In this document: positions 42,753-55,104 of the stretch, piece after piece | Position numbering within the stretch: the first letter of the stretch is position 1 | Layout: the number at the start of each line of letters is the position of its first letter | Assembly: GCA_963575745.1 (NCBI GenBank) | Contig: CAUYUJ010005603.1 | Location: 272,862 to 336,861 of the forward strand | Source of the DNA: Prorocentrum cordatum | Taxonomy: Eukaryota; Sar; Dinophyceae; Prorocentrales; Prorocentraceae | Direction of reading: 5' to 3' | DNA length: 64,000 nt | The notes under the pieces: generated by a model | Database searches by the model: none | Seen by the model: only the letters and a program-made list of their open reading frames with translations | What the model was told of the DNA's origin: nothing | Translations under genes and position numbers: made by a program

Positions 42753-43980
42753 CCGCCCCGACAGGAGGAGACTGATGAGTGCCCCTGCTCGCGAGGAGGA
42801 CGGGGTGGAGGGAGAAGGTAGGGCCGGAGAGAGTAGGGGGGGGCGGCGGCGGAGGGAGCACATTGAGGACGGGGGGGGGGGGGCAGGAAGGGGAAAGCGG
42901 GAACCAAGGCAGCGAATGATCTTCCTCTGTCATCATCCCATCCCCTGCCGCCTCCTCCCACGCTGCCTTGGGGAGGGGGAAGGGGCTGGTGCCTCGCCCC
43001 ATCGCTCCAAGCGGACCGAAAGGACCCCGACCTCATCGCTCCAAGCGGGCCCGTCGACGTCGCTGTGGTTATCGTTATCGTCGCCCTCGGCTGTCGAAGG
43101 AGGGCTCAAAAAACCTGGCGGAAGCGCCCAGTGCGAAGAAGTTGCGACGCCAGGATCCTAGGGTTCGAATCGGGATCGACTGCTCCTCGGCCCCCGAACC
43201 CCTCGCAATATTCCAGGAGACGATCGGGCGACGGGTCGGCTTGCAGACTCCGATGCGCAAGCTCGCGCAACGTGGCTACTCGAGCAAGCGGAGCGCCGCC
43301 TCCAAGTGCGCCTTCTGGCTCGCATCGGCCGCGGCACGAATCCAACGCCTCAGGATCGCCATGCTGGAGACCCTCGTTTCCAGGGGCGTGGACACGATGC
43401 ATGCGGCATGGAGGTAACGCAAATCTCGCAAGGCTTTGCCCCGCTTCGTTCTGAATTGGAAGCGGAAGGTCCCTTTAGGAATTGGCAAAGGGCAGCACGC
43501 GCAGCGAGGTCTGTCACTCGCTGCCAGGTCGCAAGCCTTGAGGCCCACGTCGATGGCGCTGCCGAGCGGCGGCGCCTCCTCCTCCTGGGTCCGAAGTGGC
43601 CTGGAAAATGCCCCCCCGTGGTGTTTATTGTCCTGGGAGCTTCCCCCCCCTCCCTCGGGCGTCGACGGGGCTAGAGGGGGGGCAGCATGCTTGCCGAGCA
43701 GAGGTGCGGAGCCTTTGGCGCCAGGAGGGCGCAAGAAGGCCCCGAAGAGGGACCTCGCGACGCCTAAAACCTGAAGACGGCCAATGGGGACCTCCGAATG
43801 GGGCTTCTGTAAGGCCGGTAGGGCCCCGAGACCCCGAGAGGGCCCCAGCCTGCAATCTCTGCGACATGGGTTGGAGGACGAGGCTGCAAGAGGCAAAAGC
43901 CCTCTGGGGGTTGTACGTTGTAAGGATAGGATGGCGGGGCTCGGTGCATGGGTCATGGCGTTGGGTTTCGGATTCGCACG
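42753..43980. other. no gene recognised
   Basis: A G-run near 42872-42884 and mixed GC-rich sequence. Frames on both strands overlap extensively without motifs. Confidence 0.4.
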
Positions 43981-43984
43981 CTCG

Positions 43985-44130
43985 GATTGGGGGAGGGGGA
44001 GGGGAAGGGGATGGGCAGGACGGGGGGGGGCAAGGTGAATGGGGAAGGGGAAGGAAAAGGGGAGGGGACGGGGAGGGGGAGGGGAGGGAAGGGGAAGGGG
44101 AAGGGGACGGGAAGGGGAGGAGGAGGGTTG
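43985..44130. repeat. (GGGGA)n-type purine-rich repeat
   Basis: GGGGAAGGGGAGGGGACGGG-type units on the plus strand, G-quadruplex-prone, just past the 3' end of the large minus-strand gene. Confidence 0.9.
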
Positions 44131-44193
44131 CAAACGGCAACTTGCACCTGTGAGCCCCGCAACCTAAGGAGGCCGCCATGACGCCCCTCACCC

Positions 44194-47100
44194 TCAGTAA
44201 GCCCCGAATGGGGCCCATGCCCCGCTCGCGGAAGGCCTCGATGAAAACCCCAGTGAGGCCTGCAGGGGGGCGAGCACCAGAGGCCTCCAGAAAACCTTTG
44301 CAAGGCCCTCAGGGCGCCCCCTATTACGCGGACGTTGGCCCCTCCCGCTGGGATTTGCGGCCCGCGCCTCCTCGTCTCCGTTGTCGTCGCTGTCGTGCGA
44401 GCCCTCGGAGTCCGAGACCGACGCCGAGTCCTCGACGTCCCCGCCGCTGACGTCGCCGTCCAGGCCACCTGACTCGCGCACCGAGCTGCCCCCAGCGTCG
44501 CTGTCGTCGCCGTCGAGCTTGCCCTCGATCTTCTCGGAGCCCGTGAACTCGGAGATGATGCCGAAGCCGAGGTCAACGCCGCCGCCATCGCGGCCCTTGT
44601 CCTCGGTGGCCTTCGTGAGTCGGCGTTCCCTCCTGCACAAGCCCACCTCGAACTCGACCAGCGTCTCGTGCTTCAGTCTGACGGCCCAGCAGGCGTAATT
44701 CTCCAGCGGCTCGTGCCCCCACACGGCGACCTTGAGCGTGCCGACGTCTGGCGCGAGCAGGTCGGAGCCCTGGAACATGCTGCGGAATACGAGTTGTGAA
44801 GTGCTGGGGGTCGCTCGTCCACCCTCTGCAATATCCAGCTTGAAAGCGGCATCGCCGTCGACGCCTGGGCAGTCCATGACAGGGACTGCCTTCACCAGCA
44901 GCGCAAAGTCGCCAGCGCCGAAAAAGCGAGCAATGAAATGATACTCTGAATGTTCAGCGAGAGTGAAGCGCAAGAGCCTCGGGAACGTCTTCACCGCGAG
45001 CCTGGACATCTTCACGTAGAGGTTGTACGTACCAGTCATGGCCTTGTCGCGCCAAAGGTCCTGCTGGCAAAGCCCCGCATGGAGGAAACAGCACGGCTTG
45101 AACTGGCGAAGTGGCCGCGGGTTGCGAGGCTCTGCAACGGGCTTATACTGAAATATGCGTTTCGCTTGTGCGATCATGCTTGCATTCGTCCCACGTGCTG
45201 CCACGTACGCCGCCGCAATGCCAGTGCCATAAGCTGCGCAAGAACATCCAGATGTCCAGGCAGCATGCGACACGATCTTGTTGAAGGTGACCAGGGCGGC
45301 CTCGCGACGAATGCTTGCGTCGCCGACCTGGCCCGCGTCAGGCTGGCCATCGCACAGGGAAGGAAAATCAACGACCGCAGCATGAGCCCTCCTCTGTCTG
45401 GCTCTCATGTTGTACCTGTCCTTGTCCGCCTGCGGTAAGTCCACCCACCTGTTGACCAGACATCGTCGCTTGGCGAGGGGGCCGAGGTGGTCGCAGTCGT
45501 GCTTGTTCTCGCGGATGTACAAGTCCATGCCAGATTGGCCCCTCCTTCTCTTGCCCGTGGCCAGCCCTGAAACAACTTTCTTTGCAGACAGTTTGCCTCT
45601 GCCTCTATTCATCGCATGTCGCACCATGAACTGGGGCCACCTCTTCACCAGAGCTGGCGTAGGCAAACAATCTCGAAGGACCCGCTCGTGAGTTGCGCGA
45701 GCAGCTTGTTTCACTCCCTTCAGGTAAGTGGTGCGTTCCAGGGCGGTGCACGAGGGCGCCCTGCCGCGCCGCCGTCGCCCACGTACCTCCGTGCCTAGCA
45801 AGTGTTTGACTTCGACGTTCTTCGACGTCAGCCTGATCGTTGCCACCATGTCGCGCAAGCATCTGTGCGCCCTGCAAGCTTGGTCTGGGCTGGTTAGTCG
45901 TTGGATCCATTTGAGGGTGAAGTATTTGTCGACGCAGCCTTGGCAGGCCTCCGCGGCCAGCCTGATCGGGCGAATCCGTGCCTCGACGCTGGCGGCCGAA
46001 TAGTGCTCATCCAACGCCACAGACAATAACTTATACCTGGGATCGGCAGCGTATCGATAGTCGAGTCTCCACCATGTCTCGGCCAAAGCGACGACGCATG
46101 CACTGGCCGCAGTAAACTTTGCAGAAAAGCCACCTGAGAGGCCTTCCCAATGGCCTGCGTCCCAAGACGACAACAAACCCGCAAAATGCTGGTGTGCCTG
46201 CTCGCCCTTCCGACCACTCAAGACCTCGCAATTCTTGGCGATCGCTTTCTGCATCACCTCATGCCAGTCGGGTGGCACGGCCCCGCCAGGGACAGTAGCG
46301 TGCATGCATGAAGACGTCGTCGTCGCGTGAGCCTCGGCGCCCATCAGAAAGTTCAGGAAGTCTTGGAGAGGCTTGTTCAGGGCGATGGCGTAGTTGAGAG
46401 ACTCGCCACCAGCATCGTCGATCAACCACCTGACTGTCTTCCCAGCCCTGATCGTGTTCTTCACCGCTGCGCCCACGCTCTCGGGGTCGTTCGCGCCCTG
46501 GGCGGCCTCCTCCTCGGCTTGCCGAACTCGCGCGGGAGGGTAGGCCTTCGACCACGCGCGCCGCAGGAGATCCCCGCATTCTCTGGCGCGATATGCGAAA
46601 GATACGGCCTGTTCAAACCCCTTCCATCGGCACAGCAGTGGCGTTGTCATCGGCCCGCCCGCAATGAGACGAACAGCAGCGACAACGTGCTTCCTGGCGA
46701 CGTCGCGCCTGCCCGCGCGCCCGAGGGGGCACTCCTCGAGCAGGCAATAATGGACCAGCTCGAAGTCGTCGTCGTCAGACTGCTTGGCGGCCGTCCAAGA
46801 CATGTTCAACGTGTCCAAGACGTAACTCTCGTCCGACTCCGTCAAGTCCAAGGCTGGACGCGCCCGCTGCAGGACCAGCGCGTTCGCCCTCCTGGAGTCC
46901 ACGGCGCGATATCCAGATCTGCGCCAACCCCCACCCCCGCAGCCCCGCCCACAGTGGCCTTTGCTCCGCACCGCCGCCCGCCTTCCATTCGGACGAGGGT
47001 CGGATAGGAGGAAAAGGGGGCGGCGGCGACGAGCGGCGGGGCGGGGGAACGGGGTGGGGGGCCGAATCAGATCCAGATGATCCCCATGAGGTCCTCCACT

Positions 47101-48280
47101 CCGCCGACTCATCGGGCAAGTTCTCCACCACCACGTAGCGGAACTTCTCGGCGATGGCGTCGAGCTCCTCCTTGTACTTCACGCAGACTCGCCCGCTCTC
47201 GAACAAGTGGCCAAGGCGCACGAGCGGGCTGGCGGCGCCAACTGCCATGATGAGGGGCTTCATCGGGAGCACGCACGAGTGCGCAGCGCAGCTCATGTCC
47301 AGGAAGGTCATCTTGGCTCTCTCGTCGGCTGGCTGCTCGTCGTGGGACTGCTGCTCCAGGGCAACCAGGCACTCGTTCAAATTTAGATTATCTTTCATGA
47401 AGACTAATGTGCGCCATGCGCTAGTGCGGGCAATTGCCCCGTCCAATTGCCGAGACGCGTCAACCATGCGCCCCGTCGGCCCCATTCGGATGGCCTGCCA
47501 GTCCAGCCACCTGCTATATATCGTCGGCGCGTTGGGGACGGGCAAGACCGTAGCAGGCGAGTGAATGATCCCAGCGGTGACGGACATCTCACTAGATGAT
47601 GTCGAAGGGCGTGTTGTGAAAACCTCCTGTACGTTGTTCATCACTGGCATGTGGATGTTCTTGCCCTTTCTCTTGAAGACTTTGTCGAACTTCTGGTTGA
47701 ATGACTGGAAGCCCTCTGCCTGCCTGGCCACACCCTCCAATCGAACCCACATCGAGGCGTCGTCCAGCTGGCTGGCGCACCACATGTGGTCAACCTCTGG
47801 CGGCGTTAAGTACTCTACCAATCGTTCGCACTGCTTGCTAACGTGACTGACGAGCCCACGATCTATCAGCGCATCCGTCGAGTAGGAATTCCTTCCAAGC
47901 CTGGCTCCAATGAACGAGACACCGTCGACCATGAAATGGTGCTCGTCCTCGGCGAAAGATTGACCGTATGAGAAGCACCTTGACGTCCTGGCAGCCAGAC
48001 TCTGATGCAATGCATTCGACGCCACATCCGCGACGCGGACCTGGTGGTTGCCCCTCCGCCTGGCCATGGCAAGCTCATGGTTTTTCTGTTGTGCCGCCGA
48101 CAATTTGTAATTCAAAGGCCGCCCGCGGCGGCCGCGGCCTCCTCGTGGGGCCGCACCTCCGTCCTCCTCCGCGCCTGGAGCAGCCTGACTCCCAGGACTC
48201 CCAGGCGCAGCTCCCGCGGCCGCCGCGCCGTCGATGGCAGCCGCGTCGCCCGACGCGGCTTCGAGTAAAAACTCGAACAT
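44194..48280 (-). CDS. large unknown protein with spliced-leader relict; AT-hook-like and HMG-box-like features; frame switch near 47100-46930
   Basis: ATG at 48280 (MFEFLLEAASGD) lies 11 nt after a relict leader. Segment 1 (48280 to ~47105) has an Ala/Gly/Pro stretch, GRGRRGRPLNYK (AT-hook-like) and a globular part ending VVVENLPDESAEW. From ~47100 to ~46930 the sequence is C-rich and unlike coding. Segment 2 (~46930 to 44194) resumes in another frame (YRAVDSRRANALVLQRARPA), with a possible HMG-box-like stretch near 45540-45390 (MDLYIRENK ... WVDLPQADKDRYNMRARQRR), then a globular part, an acidic Ser/Asp/Gly tail and RNRGRPEG. The gap may be a non-canonical intron or a frameshifting insertion. 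Together this suggests a chromatin- or DNA-associated protein, but no family is recognised. Confidence 0.6.
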
Positions 48281-48291
48281 GCGCTGGAGCG

Positions 48292-48313
48292 CTTCAGCCA
48301 AAATGGCTCGGGA
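48292..48313 (-). other. relict spliced leader
   Basis: Minus-strand 48313 to 48292 matches the leader at 19 of 22 positions, with AGCCATTTTGGCT intact apart from its neighbours. It lies immediately before the long frame beginning at 48280, on the same strand. Confidence 0.85.
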
Positions 48314-50150
48314 CCAGAGGAGGAGGGAGGAAGGGGGAGGGACACGGCAGGTGGCATGATGGAGAAGGGTGGAGGGAGAAGGGTGAGAAAAAAAGATAAT
48401 GAGGGAGGGGCAGAGGCTCCCCGCGAGATCTTATTGCAAGTCTCCAGTGGCAAGGGTCGCCCAAAATCTGCGCCCCCCCCATCTTTTCGCACGTGCGCTG
48501 CTGTGTCCTCGTCGCCTTCCTCCTCCTACTCCTCCTACACCCCCCCCCTTCCCCACCTCCGCCCGTGAAGTTGCAAGTTTGTAATGCGTTTGGTTGGGAT
48601 TCGCAATGCATGGCCTACTGCTGGATGGCCCAGATGGGGGCCCAATTCGCGGATAATTGGTGCTCACGTTTTGGTTTCGGACAAGGATACGGGGAGGAGG
48701 AACAGGAGGAGGAATATGATAAGAATGAGGAGGTTACCTCACGAACAGAAGGCACCCTCAATCCTACGTAAACTTCGGGCGGAGGTTCACGGCCATGGCT
48801 GGGCGGCGGGGGGGTGCAACATGTAAATTCCTTACTGGCGGGGCGAATTCCGTTGCCTGTTTCTTTAACGTCCCGTCGCCAGCGCCATTGGGCGCAACTG
48901 CCACAGCCCCACACACCTACGAATCTTCGGACGGGGGGGCACGGGTGCCAGTTGCACTTCCTGACGGTTTCGCTCGCGGCAATTCAAGAATATAGGCTTG
49001 AACATGATCATTCACCCTGACGCATGCAAACGGTACTGTTCTGGCTGTCTGCAATGCGACGTGCGAATCAGTCGTTGGACATCTAGATTTTTTCCTACTG
49101 TTGCGCAGCTGCGAGGCATATCACGAAACACATGCAATTGTAAACTAAACAAATAACCGAACATTGTCCGACGCATAACTACAATTGCACGAATGGTTGT
49201 CGAAATCTCTCTACCCCCGACCGAAATACATTGTTAATGAAGAGTTGGGAATACAAGATTAAGCTTTGTAGGGTCCGTCTCCGTGTCCTATTGAATTTGT
49301 ACCACCATCCCTGACACGCGTGACATAGTTCCATGATCTCGTGGTGCGGATTTCGGCTGATAACCCGCAAGATGCCCAGGCATGACCTGGAAAAGGGGTA
49401 AACTAGATGATGGGCAACTTTTCTGGGCGGCTTCCTGAATAGGTGGTTTGGCATCAAACGTCGGCCCCATACCAGAACACGGCGATATCGGATCCTTCCA
49501 GCCATGGTTGATAAAAATATCCGCAAGGAAGAATACGTGTAAATATGTATGTGTAAAGTGGCCCGGGGATGAGACCGACCGGGCGCGCTTTTACCTGTAC
49601 GCAGATGGTTGCGCGAAACATCCATTCAAGAGTCGCGAACCATGCGAATGACATGGTTGATGAAAACAAGGAAAAGAGGGAGAGGATAACGTTGGTAGTA
49701 ACTCGTACGCGGGCATGCCATGGTGGAAGAGTGCATCTGACTAGATTGACACTAAAATGAGGACTCATTCCATCACTATCGCTATCACCACCATGGCAAC
49801 TCCATGCACCGCAATCATCTGCGTAATCACCATATAGCACACACACACACCGACAGCAGAACCAGCATGGAACAAGGGGAAAGGGAAGGGAGGGGAGATG
49901 CGGGGAATGGGGATGGGAGGTAAAAGTGGACGACGAGGAGGGGGGGTAAGAGGACGAGGGGGGAGAAATGGAGGACCAGGAACAGCAGAGGAGTGACGGT
50001 GGGCAGAGGCAGAAGGAGCGGGGCCGCCTGCCATCGGTCCCCGGTGGACAGCGGCGCCGACAGCAGGGAGCGGGCGGCTCGTTTCAGCCTGCTCGCCGCC
50101 TCTGCACAGGGGGACGGGGGCAGAGGAGGGGGACAGGGGGGCGACAGATT
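48314..50150. other. no gene recognised
   Basis: Mixed sequence with a more AT-rich stretch at 49000-49800 and purine-rich sequence at 49865-50150. No family motif on either strand. Confidence 0.4.
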
Positions 50151-50151
50151 G

Positions 50152-50315
50152 CATAAACAAAAAGCTGTTGGAGGTCCGTGCGGATTTCTTGGATCTGCGC
50201 TGGACGTCCACCCCTGGAGCGTGGAGCGCGCCAGCGGCAGCGCTGACGCGCCGCCAGCAGGCTCCAGCGCCAATCCGAAAGATCAGCGCGGAACTCTAAA
50301 AGTTTATGTTTATGT
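50152..50315 (+). mobile_element. MITE-like inverted-repeat element, copy B
   Basis: Left arm AAACAAAAAGCTGTTGGAGG then TCCGTGCGGATTTCTTGGAT aligns with copy A (3790-3825) at roughly three quarters of positions, and similarity continues through TGCGCTGG...GTCCAC. Its right arm (50278-50312), reverse-complemented, gives GAGTTCCGCGCTGATCTTTC, an imperfect match to its own left arm. Interior sequence differs between copies. Confidence 0.5.
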
Positions 50316-50657
50316 CCTCGCTTCTTCCCCGACGGGGAGGAAGAAGCACACTTATACTTTACAGTGCACCGCTGGCAACTGGGCTCGGACTGGACGCTGG
50401 CGTGAAAGGCACCAGGACGCTGGGACTGAATACCTGAACCGAGCATCGAATTAACTAATGAAGTCTCAACCCAGCTGGGAATGGTTTTGATGGTCGGCAG
50501 TCCTGTACATCGCCGCTACAGAACTTCCAGCTCAGCTTTTGAATTCGGGTGAGGGCCGATCGAAGCCACCGAGCACGCTTCCGCAGACGATCTGGCCGAG
50601 CTTTCTTTGGCCCAGCAATCAAACTCGCAAAAAAGATATAAGGAGGCGTTATTTTGT

Positions 50658-50677
50658 AAAAAAAAAAAAAAAAAAAT
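50658..50677. repeat. A homopolymer run
   Basis: About 18-19 consecutive A on the plus strand. It could be a remnant of a retroposed poly(A) tail, but no coding sequence recognisable as an mRNA copy precedes it. Confidence 0.6.
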
Positions 50678-50679
50678 GT

Positions 50680-53555
50680 GAATCGTGCTCTCGCTTGCCC
50701 GCAATCAGCGCGCTGGCATGTGCAGGCAGGGGGTTAACGTCCAAAGCCATCCAGAGCGAATCATTACGTTCGGGCAGGGGCCTGGCCCATTCGGCCGCGG
50801 CCAGCACTCTATCGCCCCCCCCACTCGCCCGACAACCCTCCCCGTCCCTCGGAGACGGGCTCGCAATTAGAGGGAGGAGTTTTCGATCTTACAATTGCAA
50901 GTATCGCAAAGCCAGACTCCAGCACATCAGGGCCACAAATGCAAGCTGCCACGCAATTCGGCCTCGATCCACCGACGTCGAAGGAGCGCGGCACGAGATC
51001 GATCGGCTGCTTATTCCATCGTCAGTCTGGCTCGGCAACCAGCGAAACGCACTCCAGGATGACGCACGCATTACGTTTCAAGAAAGAACACGTCTTATAC
51101 ACGAGATCGATACGATCGCGCACAGCATCCGAGGGAACTTGGCACTCATGAGCACGGGCCTCAGCAAGGCCGATGAGAGCGAAAGGAGGGATTTGAGGGA
51201 CGAGGCGCCGGTGGGCGGTGGGGAGGGGTCGAATGGAAGGCTGTGGGCGGTAGGCGATGGTGGAGAAGAACCCCGGGAGGCGAGTCAGGGAGGCGAGGGA
51301 CAGTGAACGGGGATGGGAAGCGGGAAGCGGGAGGAGAACGGGGCCTCTAGCTGAAGCAAGCGGACTCGCCACCGTGATGGCTGCTAAGCTGCTAAGCTCT
51401 TTCCAGCTGCCCAAGGGGTCCCGTGCGCGGGCGCACGTCCCCTCTGGAAGCCACCCAGGGCCGCGGCGGAATGAGGGAGGAGGGATGGGCGGGACATGGG
51501 GGAGAGGGCGAACCGCAGAGGGGGATGACGATGCGTAGGGTTGGGGAGGCGATGCGTAGGGGGAGACGAGGGGAGCAGGGAAGGGGGGAGGCAGAACAAG
51601 AGCGAATAAGGCGACAAGGGGACACAGGATAAGGGAGCTGAGACCAGATGAAATGCGAGGGCGAAGTCGTCGTCATTGTCTACGTCGTCGAGGTCGAGGT
51701 CGTCGAGTCGTCGTGGCCGCAATCGTCAAGGCGCCGCGAGAGCAGCGAGCCTCCTCCTCGCGGCCCACGGCCGACTCCTCCGGGCAGGGGCCCGCCCCGC
51801 GCGCGAAGGACACGAACAGCACCAAGCCGCGCCCTATCTCTGTCCTCCGCGCCGGGCCGACTGGAGGGCTCCCAGTGGGGCCATCGACATTCGAGATAGC
51901 TGGAGGTCGCAGCTTTTAGACGTCATTGGCGGTCTCTGGGAACCGAAGGCCTCTGGAGAGGGGTGGTGGCGGACACTCCGCTTCTGCTCATGAAACCACC
52001 CACCTTCGCTGTTCCGCTTGGGCGAGGCGCGGTTATCGTGGCGCGCCGCCGTCCTGGGGAAAGGCAACTACTATGTGGCGCAGGCGCAGGCCGCGAAGCG
52101 CGATTCTCTTCGGGCCGTCTCGGGTGTGCTAGACAAGTAGAAGATGGGGGCTCGGCCCCACGAAACGAGTTTGACAGCCTCGACGTGGCGACGCTAATCC
52201 GCGCCACCCTCCTTTCTTGATCGATGGGCTCTAAGCTTGCCGCAAGAGGGGCCAAAACGCGCCCAAGAGGGCACCCCGAGAGCACCAAGAAGGAGCTCAG
52301 AAAACCCAAACGGCTCAAGTAAACTCTGGGCCTGCTCAGGCTGATTCAGTGCTGCAGCTCGCCTGGGCATCGTGTCTGGACGGGCTGGTGGGGATAACAA
52401 TGTTGGTGATGTTGAGTGCAATGCCGTGATGTTGCTGTCGTGGTTGGCGGCGACCGTCCGCACGTTTGAATGATTGCCGGAACGAGAAACCATGTGTACG
52501 TGTAGATAGTCGAGCTGTGATGGCACTTTCGGTGCTGGAATCAGCCCGCACAAACATTGGAGTGCCATGTGGCCATGTGTACCTCTGGCAATCGCTTAGT
52601 ACCTGATGTCGCCCGTAGGGCCCGACTGATAGCAGTGCAGGTAGCCAAGAAGCGCCTAGTGGTCTATAAGCGCCTAGACCAGCGAGGAAGGGGAGAATGG
52701 GGATCATGATCGTGTTGGCGATCTCCATCTCCGTAGCCTGGCGAACCTCAACGCACGAAGTGCGGCAAACACACGGTTCCTGAACTCCATCTTCCCGAGA
52801 ACCACGTGTCGATGACACGTCCGCATCCAGGCTCATTCCAGAGAACGATATTGGGTCCGTGCAAGAAGCTATGATCGCCCTTGGTCACCGCGGGTAGGCC
52901 GCGTCCACTGACACCAAGCTTGCATGAGCGTCCGCCTTCGGAGTGGTTGCATTACGCGGCGCACTGTTTGCCACGGCCTCTACTGTTGCCTGCGTGATGC
53001 CCTCAAAGCTCAGCTTCCTGATGTGCATAGCCCTACCCCCGCCTGTCATATAGAACGTTTCTTCGTCTGGTACGAAATAATGCTGGACATTATAGCTGGT
53101 TGACGGGGAGTGAGTGAAGCTTTGGTGTGGACAAACTCTGCTGTACCAACTTGGCATTGGGGGTGAACCGTACGCCCAAAGCTAATATTGTAGACGTGTC
53201 TGCTACCTTGGGCTGTGAAACGCGCGTTCCCAATTCTACTCCACTGTAGTGTTCTACCTCGTAGATGTCGGGATGTTGGCTGCGGGCTGGAGCTCGTTGC
53301 ATTAACCAAGCTGCGGCGTTTTTGAATACCATTCTGACTCAATGATCCGTCCCCACACGTGCCCCCTGAAAGTTCCAGCACTGCGATCGCGAGCGCGCGC
53401 GCGGCGATCGAGCAGCGGTGTGGCGTCCAGGTGTCGCTGTCCGCGTCCACCAGCAGCCGCGCCGAATTGCAACGCTGCGCCACCACATGGACGGGCCGCG
53501 GCCCGCAAGAGGGGACCCCGGGGGAACAATGAAGATGGTGCTAGGACAAGCCGCG
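50680..53555. other. no gene recognised
   Basis: Several open frames (for example 50539-51306 plus, 53046-53486 minus) have fairly ordinary composition but no motif I can name. A short GTC-rich run is at 51660-51720. Confidence 0.4.
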
Positions 53556-53559
53556 GAAA

Positions 53560-54460
53560 ACCCAAGAGAAAACACATGTAGGGCTTTTGTCCTAATTAAG
53601 GTTTCTCCCCCTGGAGCCTGGACGAGGGGGGGGCCAGAGGAAAACCCGAAGCACATACGACAAAACAGTACAAACAACAACTCGAATGTGTTGTTTTTTG
53701 GAGGGGAAGGGATTGGGGGGTCCTCGGGGGGGTCTTGACCGAAAAACGCAAACTGATATTTCTAAGGTTTTCCCCCGGGGAGCTTGGGGTGCGGGAGAGA
53801 CCCCAGAAAACCACAGCATAAACATCGAACTTCCCCCGAATCGATGTGTTGTTTGTTTTCCCTCCTAGAGCCGGACCTTGGGCTTTTTGGGGAGGTCTTC
53901 CGGGCCCCCGAATGAAAACACACACACACACAAACTACCGAACAATTCAGAATTACTGCAAATAAAACTGGAAACGAATCAGAAACAAACAAAAAACTGG
54001 GCGGCGGGATTTTCGAAAAGGGGGGTTGGGGGGTCCCGGGGGGGGTCCCTGGGTTGGCTGGAGAAACCTCCGAACTCCGTGGAAAGCATAAGATGAAGGT
54101 TTTTTCGCGCGGCGTCCGCCCAGGAGCCCGGGGGGGGACGGACGAACCCCCGAACAACGTAATCAAATCTCCTGAACAAAACCCCGAGTGGGGGATTTTT
54201 CGGGGGGGGGTCCTGAGGGGGGCCTGAAAGGGGGGGGGTCCTGAGGGGGGCCTGAGAACCCTCATTGTTTAAATATTATCCTTTGAAACCGAAAAATGTG
54301 ATTGTTTTTTTTTGTTCGGGTGCTTTCCCCCAGGTGTGCGGCGTGACCAGAGAGCCCTCGAAAACCTCAAGAAAAAATGTAGAAACAGAAAACGAGTGAA
54401 TATCTTTAAAATGGTTTCCCCCGCCAGGAGCCTCGAGAGGGGATGAACTCCCGAACAAAA
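53560..54460. repeat. degenerate ~100-160-bp tandem repeat with GGTTTTCCCCC and GGGGGGTCC blocks
   Basis: A block like AAGGTTTTCCCCCGGGGAGC followed by GGGGTGCGGG and a CCGAAAACC...AACA stretch recurs near 53600, 53764, 53850, 54092, 54314 and 54410 with variable spacing. Strong G-runs alternate with A-rich segments. No frame is convincingly coding. Confidence 0.65.
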
Positions 54461-54669
54461 AAAATGCCCAAAACAATTATTCCAAAACCAGCCCCAAAAC
54501 AAAAACAAACAACAACCAATGGGGGTTCCCGGGGGGGCCGGGATACTGCCAAAACATACTGGCCACCTCGGTGGCTCCTGGGCCCTCCTTGGGTTTCCCG
54601 CTGCCTCCTGGAACCTGCTGGGCCTTATGGTGCCATTTCGGGCCTCCCAACTCCCCCTTGGCACTACTT

Positions 54670-54811
54670 CCCGTCATTCTGCTCCTTCCCCTCTTGCCTC
54701 CTCCTTGTCCGCCTCGCCCTCCTCATCCTCCTCCCTCCCTCTCGCCTTTCCTTCCTCCGTCCTTCCTCCTCCTGCTCCTCTCCCGCCCCCTCTTCCTCAC
54801 AGTTCTGCATT

Positions 54812-54843
<32 letters not shown>

Positions 54844-55100
54844 TGTTTTCCTCAACCTCCTCGTTCCCTGCTGGTCCCGCCCCCACGTCATACACCTGCA
54901 TCCTCTTCCGTCATCACCCCCCTCCTTTTCCTGCTCCTCCTCTTTCTCCTTCTCCTCCTCTTCCTTATCATCCTGCATATTTTCCCCTCCTCCTTTTCCT
55001 CTTCGTCCTCCTCCTCCTCTTCCTCCTCCTCCTCCTCCTCCTCCCCCTCTTCGTCGTCGTCGTCGTCCTCCTCCTCCTCCTCCTCCTCCTCCTCTCTAAC
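54670..55100. repeat. (CCT)n low-complexity tract, ~430 bp
   Basis: Interrupted CCTCCTCCT pyrimidine tract with a GTCGTC patch at about 55052. It ends where the plus-strand LINE relic begins. Leu/Ser/Pro frames are artefacts. Confidence 0.95.
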
Positions 55101-55104
55101 AGCA

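Noticed and set aside
43150-43180. tRNA T-loop (GGTTCGAATC)
   Set aside because: No acceptor, anticodon or D stems can be paired around it.
53046-53486. LTR-retrotransposon polymerase remnant
   Set aside because: Some helical composition, but no protease, integrase, polymerase or RNase H motif could be found.
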